From positions 1-45,688 of the forward strand of contig JAJYCN010000005.1 in the NCBI GenBank assembly GCA_021778335.1: a DNA stretch of 45,688 nucleotides, given 5' to 3'. Source of the DNA: Acidobacteriota bacterium. GTDB lineage: Bacteria; Acidobacteriota; Terriglobia; Bryobacterales; Bryobacteraceae. Under the pieces are notes generated by a model. It was not told the DNA's origin, ran no database searches, and was given only the letters and a program-made list of their open reading frames with translations. The translations under genes were made by a program, and so were the position numbers. Shown in pieces: positions 1-8,379 of the stretch (position 1 is the stretch's first letter; every line of letters begins with the position of its first letter).

Positions 1-1
1 C

Positions 2-3000
2 GAGGGCCTGGCCGACGACCGCCGATTCGCCCATCTGCCCGAAGGACTGCTGCGGGGCGGGAGGCTGGTTGGCGGCGATGGTGGCGTCGCTGGAGGGCGT
101 GGATCCGAGGGCGAGGAGGCCGACGATCTCGCTGAACTGCAACGGAGGGTCGGAGCGGTAAGACAGCTTCATGTTGTCCATGGGTCCGGTGACGCCGAGC
201 ACGACGTCGACGCCTTGCGCCTGGGTTTGCAGGCTGACATTGAGGATGGGCTCGATGCGGTTGGTGTCGAAGAAGCCGATGGCACCCTGATTCACGGTGT
301 ACTGATTGCCGAAGAAGACGATCTGGCCTTGAGTGACGTTGATCTTGCCGAGGAGGCCGGGGCGGTCCAGCGTGCCGCGGAGATTGAGGTCGGCGTCGGC
401 TTCCAGGCGCTGGGTGTAGGCGGTCTGGAAGCGGACGTCGGGCGAAGTGCGGATGTGGACATCGAGGCGGATGGCGCTTAGGATGGGCGAGGGGGCGGCG
501 GGAGTGGCGACGGGGGTGGAAGTGAGCGAGAGGATGCTGCCTAAGTCGGACTCTGTGCCGAAGGCGAGACGATTCACGACGACGTCGCCGGTGAGAGCGG
601 AGCGGCCGGAGACGCCGGACAGGCTGAGCGTGGCGTCGCTGGTGACGCTGACGCCCGCATAGCGGACGCGGACGCGCTGCGCGGAGGCCTTTAAGTTGAA
701 GCGCGGCACGGCGCCGGAGAAGTCGGCCGATCCGGTGACGGAGAACTTTCCGCCTCCGGTTTCTCCGGTGAGATTGCGGACGCTGGCGCCGAGACCGCTG
801 AGGACGACGACGCCGTTGGCCTGCGAGATGCCGTTGGGAAACTGGGTGAGGTTGAGGGTGGCGTTGTCGAGCTTGATCTGGCCGCCGGCGACCGGATGGG
901 AGCGAGCGCCGCGGAGGGTTGTGTTGACGCCGATGTTGCCGCCGGAGTAGATGTCGCGGTCGATCTCCTGCAGGAGGGCGAGACCGATGCCGCCGCTCAG
1001 GTCGACGCGGAGCGGGGCCGCTGGGTCGAGCGGGACGGAGCCGCTGACGGTGAGATTGACGTGACGCCCGCTGAGATGCGCGGGCTTGATTTCGACGACG
1101 CCGTGGGCAAGGCCGGCTTCGAGCACGCCGTCGTTGGTGAACAGGGTGGCGCGGCCGGGCGTGGAGGCGCCGCGGCGCGAGGCCGAGCCTTCGAGGCGGC
1201 TGATGCGGAGGCCGGCGGTGATGTTGCCGGGGTCGAAGGCCGGACCGCGGATGCCGAGCGTGCCCTCAGCGAGAGCATCGAGGTCGGGGCGGATGTCTTG
1301 AGACTGCCCGAGGAGGGCGCGGAGACCCGAGAATGTGACGCGCGAGAACCGGATGGTGGCTTCGACCGGGTTTTGGCCTTCCAGGCGCATGGCGCCGGAG
1401 CCGTGGATGGAAGAACCCGCGAAATCGGAATCGAGCTTCAGCGCGACGGTATCGCCGCTGGTGTGGGCTTCGAAGTCCGCTCCGCCGAGGGCTTGGTCGC
1501 CGATGGCGAGTTTGGAGGCTTGGGCGGAGGCGTCGAGTTTCCGTAGTTGGAGACGCGAGCCGGCGGGCGTGGGAGCAAGATCCCCGGCAGCGGTCGCGTC
1601 GACGCGGAGGATGCCGGTGGAGCCGGGCTGGACGAGCTGGGCGTGGTCGAGCCGGGCCAGATCGACGGCGGGTGCGTTGGCGCGAAGCTCAAACTGGCCG
1701 GTGGTCCATTGGTAGGCGGGATGACGGAATGAGCCGGTGAAGGTCATGGTTCCGGCGGGGGCGGCGAGGCGGGCGTTCTCAAGAGCGACCAACTGGCTGG
1801 AGAGGCGGAGGAGGCCGTCGAAGGCGTCGAGTTTTTCTCCGCTAAGCAGACCATGCTGGAGGCGGAAATTGACGGCGCCGCTTGGGTTGTCGAGGGACCC
1901 GCCGAGAGTGGCTTCGGCGGAGAGGTCTCCTTCGAGCGGCAGCGAGAGGCCGGTGAGCGAAAACAGGCGGCGGAGCGGGAAGCCGCGGACGGTGGCCGAG
2001 GCTTGGATGGGATAGCCGGAGATCAACTGGGCGGAGCCGCTTGAGTGAAGCGAGGCGCCGGCGAGGGAGGAGTCGAGGTCGAAGGCGAGCGATTGGCCGC
2101 TGGTGCGGGCGAAGAGCGTGAGGTCGCCGAGGGGCCCGGCGGCGCGGCTGGCGAGTCCTCGCGCCTGAAGGCTGCCGTCGACCGAGCGCAGCAGGAATCC
2201 GGGGCCGGAAGGGGAGTGAGTCACTTCGCCCGAGGCGGTGGCGGTGAGTGAAATCTGGCCCGCGGTAATTCCGCGCGGACTCGCCGACAGCAGTTTGAGC
2301 TGCGCCGCTGGGATGCCGCTGCCGGTGACCTCTCCTTCGATTTTGCCGGTCACCCACGTGCCGGGGCCGTGCTGGTAGGCGCCGGTGACCGACAGGCGGG
2401 CGGGGCCGGCGACGAGCGTGCTGGAATCGAGTTGCAGGCGGCGCCCGGAGAGGGAGAAATGGCCTTCGAGGCTGTCGAACGGCTGACCGAGGAGGGTACC
2501 GGGGGCGACGGCGAAGGTGCCCGAGGCGGATGGCCTGCCCAGGGTTCCGTCAAACTGGGCCTCGCCGGAAGCGGTTCCCGTGAAAGGGATAGGTTGTGGC
2601 CCGAGGAGAGCGGCCAGGGAGGCGACGGAAGCGCCGGCGGTGGAGGCGTGAAGCGTGAGGGCCGAGGACTCCCGCGGCTGCCAATGGGAGAGGCCGAGAG
2701 TCATGTGAAACTTCGACTCGAAGCCGGGACCTGAGACGAGCCCGTCATGGAAGTCCGCGGAGGAGGCCGAGACGGCGAGGTTGGCGGCCACCGAGTCGAG
2801 GGGTCTGCCGTAGACGGTGAGATGGTTGGCGGAAGCGCGGCCGGAGACGAGCGGGGCATCGAGTGGGCCGGTGACCTGGACGATGACTCCCGCGGAGCCG
2901 TCCGCGGCGAGGCGAACGGGAAGTTTGAATCCGGGCCGGTTGGCGGCGAAGGCGATGGCGGGCTCGATGTCCTCGATAGACCGGGTGACGAGGTGGACGC

Positions 3001-4567
3001 GCATCGCCGATCCCGGCAGACCCTGGAGGTCGATTCGCGACCGCGGCAGCGTCACATAGGAGGGAGTAAGCACGAGTGAATCCTGGGCGCCGCTGTAGAC
3101 GGCGTCTAGGCGCCCCGCGATGGGGACGCCCGCACCGGAATCGGGGGCGATATCGAATCGGGCTTCGGCGAGCAGGGCCTCGCGCCGTGCCGTACCTTTT
3201 GCATGAATGGCGCCGGAGACCGCACCGCTGTAGCCGAACGGGCGGTTCGTGAGCAGATGAATGAGGGCGGGCAGCGCGAAGCGGCTGATCTGTCCGCGAA
3301 CCTCCCATTCACCCTGGAGGGACACGGAGGCGGCGCCGGCGAACCGGCCGCCGAGGGCCGAGAGATTGAGATCGGAGAGGGAGACGCCTTTGGGCCCGGC
3401 GCCGAAGGCGGACGCGAGTTCGGCGCCGGACAGCCCGAGATCGCCGCGGGAGATCGAGAGGCCTCGAATGGTGAGGCGGCCGGTGGCTGCCGGGGCGGGG
3501 CTGAGCGTTGCGTCGCCCTCGACGGCGGCTGCGCCCGCAAGGGCGACGGGTAGATTCAGGAGCCTGGCGATTTCCTCGAGATTGAGTTGGGAACGGATGG
3601 CGAGCGGCGAGGCGCCGGGGGGGCCGGCGAGGGCGCCCGACGCCTGGAGGGAGCTCTTTCCGAAGCGAAGCTGGGCAAAGGAGACTTGTAGCAGGGATTT
3701 GGCGGCGTCGAGCGAGACGTTGGCCTCAAGCCGGGGCTGCGTTCCGTTTTGGGCAACGGGAGGAAGCGCAAGCAGGCGTCTCATGTCGGCGAGGGAAACG
3801 TCAGCCTGGATGTTGGCGGAGGCGACAGGGGAGGCGATGTGGCGGATGCCCAAGTCGAAGCCGAGGCGGCTGCCGGAGGTGCGGAGCGTTGCCTGTTTGA
3901 TGACGATCTCATCGCGGGCGAAGGAGACGGGGAGATCGACGCTCAATTCGATTGGGTTTGCGGCGCCGACGGCGAGGGAGAGCGGGTTGACGCCGAGCCG
4001 TCCCCGATAGGCATGGTTGCGGCGGTCGTAAGCGAGGAGGGCACGGAGGCCGCGGCCGTGCGCGCTGAAACGTAGGCTATGGCCGGCGACATCGAACGTT
4101 CCGTGTTCGAGATCGAACCGGCCGATGGCCAGGTTCACGATGGTGGAAAGGGGCGAGCCGGAGGTGGGGCGGGTGCGAGGGGCGGGGATGTTGGTGGAGC
4201 CGTCGGGATTTACGACGATGTTGGCCTTCGGCGAGGCGAGGCCGAGATAGCTTATGCCGGCCAGGCGCGGGCCGGGTCCGAAGAGACTGAAATTCACGTC
4301 GATGCGCGGGGCCTCGAATAGCGGCGGCTGGCCGGCCGGTTCGGTTCCGTGGAGGACGAAACCGGTGATGACGACGTGGCGGTTACGCCAGTCGAACTGG
4401 AAGCGGCCGAGGGAGGCGCGCCCGCCGGTCGCATTGTCAATCAAGGCGACGATCCGGGTCCGTAGCTTCTGTTCGAACCACTGCGAGCGAAGGACGGCGA
4501 ATCCGGTTGCGGCCAGGGCGGCGGCGGCGAGCGAGAGACCGGCGATCCAGCGTGCGCGAGGCGTCAT
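2..4567 (-). CDS. tamB: TamB-like (DUF490/AsmA family) translocation and assembly module protein, C-terminus cut by window edge
   Basis: Minus-strand frame open from an ATG at 4567 to the left window edge, at least 1522 residues. The start (MTPRARWIAGLSLAAAALAA) is a single N-terminal membrane anchor, followed by an AsmA-like segment with the phrase GRFQFDWRNRHVVITGF. The rest is a long repetitive beta-rich tract, as in TamB. Near the edge, roughly positions 90-240, lies the family's C-terminal signature region, including FSEIVGLLALGSTPSSD. TamB spans the periplasm and helps an Omp85 barrel insert or supply the outer membrane. The ATG overlaps the stop of the SurA-N-like gene by 4 nt (ATGA), and the Omp85 gene is two genes upstream, so the three are surely one operon. 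Family assignment is secure; the exact cargo is unknown. Confidence 0.88.
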   Translation of the reverse strand, partial: MTPRARWIAGLSLAAAALAATGFAVLRSQWFEQKLRTRIVALIDNATGGRASLGRFQFDWRNRHVVITGFVLHGTEPAGQPPLFEAPRIDVNFSLFGPGPRLAGISYLGLASPKANIVVNPDGSTNIPAPRTRPTSGSPLSTIVNLAIGRFDLEHGTFDVAGHSLRFSAHGRGLRALLAYDRRNHAYRGRLGVNPLSLAVGAANPIELSVDLPVSFARDEIVIKQATLRTSGSRLGFDLGIRHIASPVASANIQADVSLADMRRLLALPPVAQNGTQPRLEANVSLDAAKSLLQVSFAQLRFGKSSLQASGALAGPPGASPLAIRSQLNLEEIARLLNLPVALAGAAAVEGDATLSPAPAATGRLTIRGLSISRGDLGLSGAELASAFGAGPKGVSLSDLNLSALGGRFAGAASVSLQGEWEVRGQISRFALPALIHLLTNRPFGYSGAVSGAIHAKGTARREALLAEARFDIAPDSGAGVPIAGRLDAVYSGAQDSLVLTPSYVTLPRSRIDLQGLPGSAMRVHLVTRSIEDIEPAIAFAANRPGFKLPVRLAADGSAGVIVQVTGPLDAPLVSGRASANHLTVYGRPLDSVAANLAVSASSADFHDGLVSGPGFESKFHMTLGLSHWQPRESSALTLHASTAGASVASLAALLGPQPIPFTGTASGEAQFDGTLGRPSASGTFAVAPGTLLGQPFDSLEGHFSLSGRRLQLDSSTLVAGPARLSVTGAYQHGPGTWVTGKIEGEVTGSGIPAAQLKLLSASPRGITAGQISLTATASGEVTHSPSGPGFLLRSVDGSLQARGLASRAAGPLGDLTLFARTSGQSLAFDLDSSLAGASLHSSGSAQLISGYPIQASATVRGFPLRRLFSLTGLSLPLEGDLSAEATLGGSLDNPSGAVNFRLQHGLLSGEKLDAFDGLLRLSSQLVALENARLAAPAGTMTFTGSFRHPAYQWTTGQFELRANAPAVDLARLDHAQLVQPGSTGILRVDATAAGDLAPTPAGSRLQLRKLDASAQASKLAIGDQALGGADFEAHTSGDTVALKLDSDFAGSSIHGSGAMRLEGQNPVEATIRFSRVTFSGLRALLGQSQDIRPDLDALAEGTLGIRGPAFDPGNITAGLRISRLEGSASRRGASTPGRATLFTNDGVLEAGLAHGVVEIKPAHLSGRHVNLTVSGSVPLDPAAPLRVDLSGGIGLALLQEIDRDIYSGGNIGVNTTLRGARSHPVAGGQIKLDNATLNLTQFPNGISQANGVVVLSGLGASVRNLTGETGGGKFSVTGSADFSGAVPRFNLKASAQRVRVRYAGVSVTSDATLSLSGVSGRSALTGDVVVNRLAFGTESDLGSILSLTSTPVATPAAPSPILSAIRLDVHIRTSPDVRFQTAYTQRLEADADLNLRGTLDRPGLLGKINVTQGQIVFFGNQYTVNQGAIGFFDTNRIEPILNVSLQTQAQGVDVVLGVTGPMDNMKLSYRSDPPLQFSEIVGLLALGSTPSSDATIAANQPPAPQQSFGQMGESAVVGQAL

Positions 4568-5208
4568 TTCAAGCCGGCCTCCCGGTAAACGATCTGCGCC
4601 TCTTTGCGCTTATCGTCCAGCCAATCATAGAAGAGTTGGTTGACGCTATCTTCCACGAGAATGGTTTCGATGGCTGAGCGGAGACCGTCGAAGGTCGGGG
4701 GGCGGTCCGGATTCGCGGCTTCGAGTTCGGCGCGATGGGCGCCGTAGTATTGGCGGAGTTGTTCTTCGGGAATGAAGACGCCGGGACGGAACTTGAGGTT
4801 GATGAAGCGGAGAACCGAGACCTGCCAGGCGAGGGTGGCGCGAAGCTCGGATTCGGAGAGGTGAGCCTGGAGGAGTCGATCGGTCCAATCCGCCGGGGAA
4901 GACGACCGCGAGGCGCGGAGCTTGGCGAGCAGTTCGCCGGCCTCGGCGGGAGTGGCCTGTGGATAGGCGCCGGCGGACATCTCCTCGCGGATGAATTCCT
5001 GGTCGATGAGGCGGCTGGCGCATTGTTTTCGCGAGGCGGGCGAGAAGTCGGGCCGCTCGCGATTCAGGAAGGCGACGACGCGGATATCGCGCACGATGTC
5101 GCTGTCCTTAATTACATGATTACCCACGATGACGGCGACGCGATCGATCACCACGCCGTTGCCCGGCGCGGCGGCGAGAACGAGGGCATAGGCAAGGCGA
5201 GCCATCAT
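4564..5208 (-). CDS. SurA N-terminal-domain-like periplasmic chaperone (no PPIase domain)
   Basis: 214 residues. The start MMARLAYALVLAAAPGNG looks like a signal peptide, so the product should be periplasmic. The mature part opens with a segment typical of SurA/PpiC N-terminal domains (DRVAVIVGNHVIKDSDIVRD) and continues helical to the end. No parvulin-type prolyl isomerase domain is visible, so this would be a chaperone-only relative. The start at 5208 is chosen because its ATG overlaps the stop of the upstream Omp85 gene (TGATG) and gives a clean signal peptide; a longer frame to 5274 would run through that gene. The stop overlaps the tamB start by 4 nt. Inference: it escorts outer-membrane proteins to the Omp85/TamB machinery encoded on either side. 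Confidence 0.75.
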   Translation of the reverse strand: MMARLAYALVLAAAPGNGVVIDRVAVIVGNHVIKDSDIVRDIRVVAFLNRERPDFSPASRKQCASRLIDQEFIREEMSAGAYPQATPAEAGELLAKLRASRSSSPADWTDRLLQAHLSESELRATLAWQVSVLRFINLKFRPGVFIPEEQLRQYYGAHRAELEAANPDRPPTFDGLRSAIETILVEDSVNQLFYDWLDDKRKEAQIVYREAGLK

Positions 5209-8200
5209 CAGAAGGTCTGCCCGATCGAGAAGAAGAATTGGATGCGGCTCAAGTGCTGCGGCACGCTGTTGCAAAAGCCGGGCAGGCGCGAGGGCGGAAG
5301 GTTCGGGTTACACTGCAAAAGCTGGCTGATGGTGCCCTGGAAGCCGACGAACTCTGTTGGGTTCAGCGCGTACGCCAGGTCGGCGCGGATCGGTCCGATC
5401 GGGGTCTTATAGCGGATGCCGAAGCCGACAGCCTGCGCGGCGTAGTTGAAGTTCTGGTTATTCGGCTGATGATAGCGGAAGCTGATGTCGCTGACGGAGG
5501 CGAAGACGTTGCCGATGTCGTGGAAGAGCACGCCGCCGATGTTGTCGCCGATGAGGGGGAAGCGCAGTTCGGTGTTGTTAAAGAGGAGTGCGTTGCCGCC
5601 GAGGGGAAATCCGGTGGGACGCGTGGCGGGAGCGCCGGGGCCGGCCGGGGTGCCGATGTCGCGCGGGCCGGCCTCCTGTTCGGGGAAGGCGCGGTCGGTG
5701 ATGTCGCCGCCGCCGAAGAACCGCTCGGCCAGGGGGATGGCTTCAGCGGAGGTGAGTCCGGCGGGCGTGTTAAACGCGTTGATGGAGCCAAACGTGATCT
5801 GGCGCGCGAGCACCATTCGCTTCCCAATCCGATAGTACGTTGCATTGCGCGCCAGAAGGCGGGTGAAGTCGCGCTGGGACCCGAAGTAGGAGCTGGCCAC
5901 TCCGAAGTCGATGGAGTTATAGCTGCCCGAGTGCGGGTCCGCCGGATCGTCGCGCCGGTCCTGCACGTAGATCGCCGACAGGATGCCTATCTGCACGGGC
6001 TGCAGGAGTTGGGGCACGAGCAGCGTGGGGATGACGACGTTGCCGATGCCGACCTGGCGGTAGGCGAACCGCACCAGCAGCGACGAGGCGCGGGAGAGCT
6101 TTTGCGTAAGCTGCACGGATGCTTCCCGCCGCTTGGAAGTGAAGGTGAGGATGTCCTGGCTGAGATCGTAGAGGGCGGTGACGGTGAGCGAACGGGTGTT
6201 GGATCCCAAGAAGTTCGGGACGATATAGCTCAGCGAAGCCTGCTGCTCGATATTCGACAGGAGTGTTTTCAATGCGATTGTGTGGCCGAGGCCGAGGAAA
6301 TCCAGGCGATTGGCGTCGACGGAGAGACGCGGGCTGAACCCGGTGAAGCCTTGCGGATAGCTGATGTCGGTGCTGGTGGGGCCGAACTGCGCCACTTCGG
6401 CGCCGACGCCGATCTTCATCGTGTAACGGTGGGCCTCCTCGAAATCGTAGAGGACGTACTTATCCGTTGTGCCGCCGTCGCGATCCTGGACGGCGGTATT
6501 GATGTTGGCGAACAGGCCGAGATCTTCGAGGGCTCGCTGCGAGTCCCGAATCGCGGCGGGCGACAGGGGGTCGCCGGGTTGGAGCGGAATGCGGTCCGTG
6601 ACGATGGAGGGCTTCACGTGCCGGAGTCCGGTGACCAGCACCTGGCGGACGAAGTCGCGCTGGCCTTCGACGATGCGGTAGCGAAGGGCTACCCGGTCTG
6701 CCTCGCCGGAGAGCGAGACGGTGGAGGAGAAGACCGCGTGCAGATAGCCGTGCCCGTAGTAATAGGTGAGCAGGGCGCCGCGGTCCGCGGCGACGTTTAG
6801 TTCGCTGAAAGGCTGGCCGGGCGCGGAACTGAGCTGAGGCACGAGCGCTTTAGCGCCCGGGTCGACGATGCCCTCCGTATCGAGTCGGCCGACAAACCAC
6901 TGGGGACCCTCGCGTAGATGAAACGTCACCGCCATGCGCCCCGACTTGCCCCGGTAGTTCGTGTTCACCGTCGAGGTTACCTGGATCGAGCGAAACCCAT
7001 TGGAGCGGTAAAGATTGGCGATGGTTTCCTCGTCTCTTTGCCGGAACGCCTCACTGTAGCGACCATAGCGGAACTGCAGGGAGGCTGGTTCGAGGAACAT
7101 CCGCTCGCGCAGCGTTGGGGTGGTGAAGTAATGGTTGCCGTCGATGAAGACCTTGACCAGTTTCCGCCGCTCCCCTTTGGAGATGAAATATTCGATGGTT
7201 TCGCGCCCGTTGTTCTCAGGCACCTGGCGGAAGGTGACATCGACTTCGGGATAGCCGCGGGATTGGAAATAGTCTCTGAGGTTTCGCGCCCCCTCGGTGA
7301 GCAGGTCCCGGTCGACCGCACCCTCCTGGCGCACCGGAACGTAGCGGTTCAGCCGGCCTTGCGAGATTTTGGCCTCCCGCGCCTCGAGGGTAATCTTCGG
7401 ACCGGCGTCGATGTTCAGGGTGGGCGTGACGCGCCGGGTGTTTGGGTCGTAGTTGAGGGAAGTGAGGTCGACGTTTGCCGCAAGCCGGCCCTGGCTGTCG
7501 TATTTCTTCTGAATGCCTTCGACGCCTTTGTCGGTGAGCGACTGGGTTACTTTGCGCCACCGGGCGATGAAGCGGGTCTTCCAGCCGGTGGCGCGGACGA
7601 TGGCGGCGTTTGACAGTTTGGTGTCGCCCTGGATGACGGGGGGAGCGTAGCGGGCGCGGTCGCCGCTGGAGACGTTGATGTTGATGACGGCCTGCTGGGT
7701 CTGAGGATCCCGGAAGGTTTCGAAATGGACTTGGGCGTCGTAGAAGCCGTTGCTGGACAGCAGGTGCAGGATGTTGTCGCGGGCGGCGTCGAGATCCTCG
7801 GGGTGAAAACTGGCGCCGAGGTCGAACTGCGCGGCGTTACGCAAAGCGCCGCGATTGGGCGGAGAGGAGACGCCGCCGATGAGGCGCACGTGCCCGACGA
7901 ACCATACGTTGAGGGTGACGATGCGGAGCGCGACGCGGTCGCCGCGCGGCTCAGCGTGGATCTGGATGTCGTCGTAGTAGCCGGTTGCGAACATCCGGTC
8001 GATGGTGCCGGCGACGGAGGCTGCCCGCAGGGGTTCGCCTGAACGCAGCAGCACGGCCTCCTTGAGATCGCGCTCGCTGAGGGGCTGCCTCGTTGGTTGA
8101 AACTCCACCGACTCGATGACGCGGCCGTCGAAGGAAGGTGGAGGCTCCTGCGCAGGAAGGCGGCCTGGCAGCAAAAGCAAAAGACCGGCCCAGCGGAGCA

Positions 8201-8213
8201 GTGGCTTCTGCAT
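5208..8213 (-). CDS. Omp85-family outer membrane assembly protein (BamA/TamA-like) with POTRA repeats
   Basis: 1001 residues. A signal peptide (MQKPLLRWAGLLLLLPGRLPA) is followed by several POTRA-type repeats over about residues 30-560, for example FDGRVIESVEFQPTRQPLSE and VKVFIDGNHYFTTPTLRERM. A C-terminal beta-barrel (surface antigen D15 type) follows and ends in a terminal phenylalanine (FFFSIGQTF), the classical barrel insertion signal. Members fold or export outer-membrane proteins. Position beside a TamB-like gene suggests a TamA-like role, but the length and POTRA number would also fit BamA. The start at 8213 is chosen for the signal peptide; an ATG at 8243 behind a G-rich stretch would add ten residues. 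First gene of a three-gene operon, divergent from the TonB receptor. Confidence 0.9.
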   Translation of the reverse strand: MQKPLLRWAGLLLLLPGRLPAQEPPPSFDGRVIESVEFQPTRQPLSERDLKEAVLLRSGEPLRAASVAGTIDRMFATGYYDDIQIHAEPRGDRVALRIVTLNVWFVGHVRLIGGVSSPPNRGALRNAAQFDLGASFHPEDLDAARDNILHLLSSNGFYDAQVHFETFRDPQTQQAVININVSSGDRARYAPPVIQGDTKLSNAAIVRATGWKTRFIARWRKVTQSLTDKGVEGIQKKYDSQGRLAANVDLTSLNYDPNTRRVTPTLNIDAGPKITLEAREAKISQGRLNRYVPVRQEGAVDRDLLTEGARNLRDYFQSRGYPEVDVTFRQVPENNGRETIEYFISKGERRKLVKVFIDGNHYFTTPTLRERMFLEPASLQFRYGRYSEAFRQRDEETIANLYRSNGFRSIQVTSTVNTNYRGKSGRMAVTFHLREGPQWFVGRLDTEGIVDPGAKALVPQLSSAPGQPFSELNVAADRGALLTYYYGHGYLHAVFSSTVSLSGEADRVALRYRIVEGQRDFVRQVLVTGLRHVKPSIVTDRIPLQPGDPLSPAAIRDSQRALEDLGLFANINTAVQDRDGGTTDKYVLYDFEEAHRYTMKIGVGAEVAQFGPTSTDISYPQGFTGFSPRLSVDANRLDFLGLGHTIALKTLLSNIEQQASLSYIVPNFLGSNTRSLTVTALYDLSQDILTFTSKRREASVQLTQKLSRASSLLVRFAYRQVGIGNVVIPTLLVPQLLQPVQIGILSAIYVQDRRDDPADPHSGSYNSIDFGVASSYFGSQRDFTRLLARNATYYRIGKRMVLARQITFGSINAFNTPAGLTSAEAIPLAERFFGGGDITDRAFPEQEAGPRDIGTPAGPGAPATRPTGFPLGGNALLFNNTELRFPLIGDNIGGVLFHDIGNVFASVSDISFRYHQPNNQNFNYAAQAVGFGIRYKTPIGPIRADLAYALNPTEFVGFQGTISQLLQCNPNLPPSRLPGFCNSVPQHLSRIQFFFSIGQTF

Positions 8214-8300
8214 GAGGATCGAGAATCGCGTCCGAGGACACATGCACCCCCCCGGAACACGGCAAACTGCCGCGCGGCGAGGCCACGCATTCGATCTTCC

Positions 8301-8330
8301 ATTATGACTTGAGTTTCGCCGGCGATCCAA
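8301..8330 (-). promoter_or_regulatory. Putative sigma-70 promoter for the Omp85-chaperone-tamB operon
   Basis: On the minus strand, TTGGAT (8330-8325) and CATAAT (8306-8301) are separated by 18 bp and lie about 80 nt before the Omp85 start. Read by eye only. The shared 166-bp divergent region must also serve the TonB receptor, for which I see no convincing -35/-10 pair. Confidence 0.4.
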
Positions 8331-8379
8331 AGGCGGGTTAATTTGGGTTCGCCGATCATTCGGGCGAAGGGGAAGGGTC

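Noticed and set aside
5238-6800. 520-codon plus-strand open frame across the Omp85 barrel
   Set aside because: Antisense shadow; the minus-strand gene has signal peptide, POTRA repeats and the terminal Phe.
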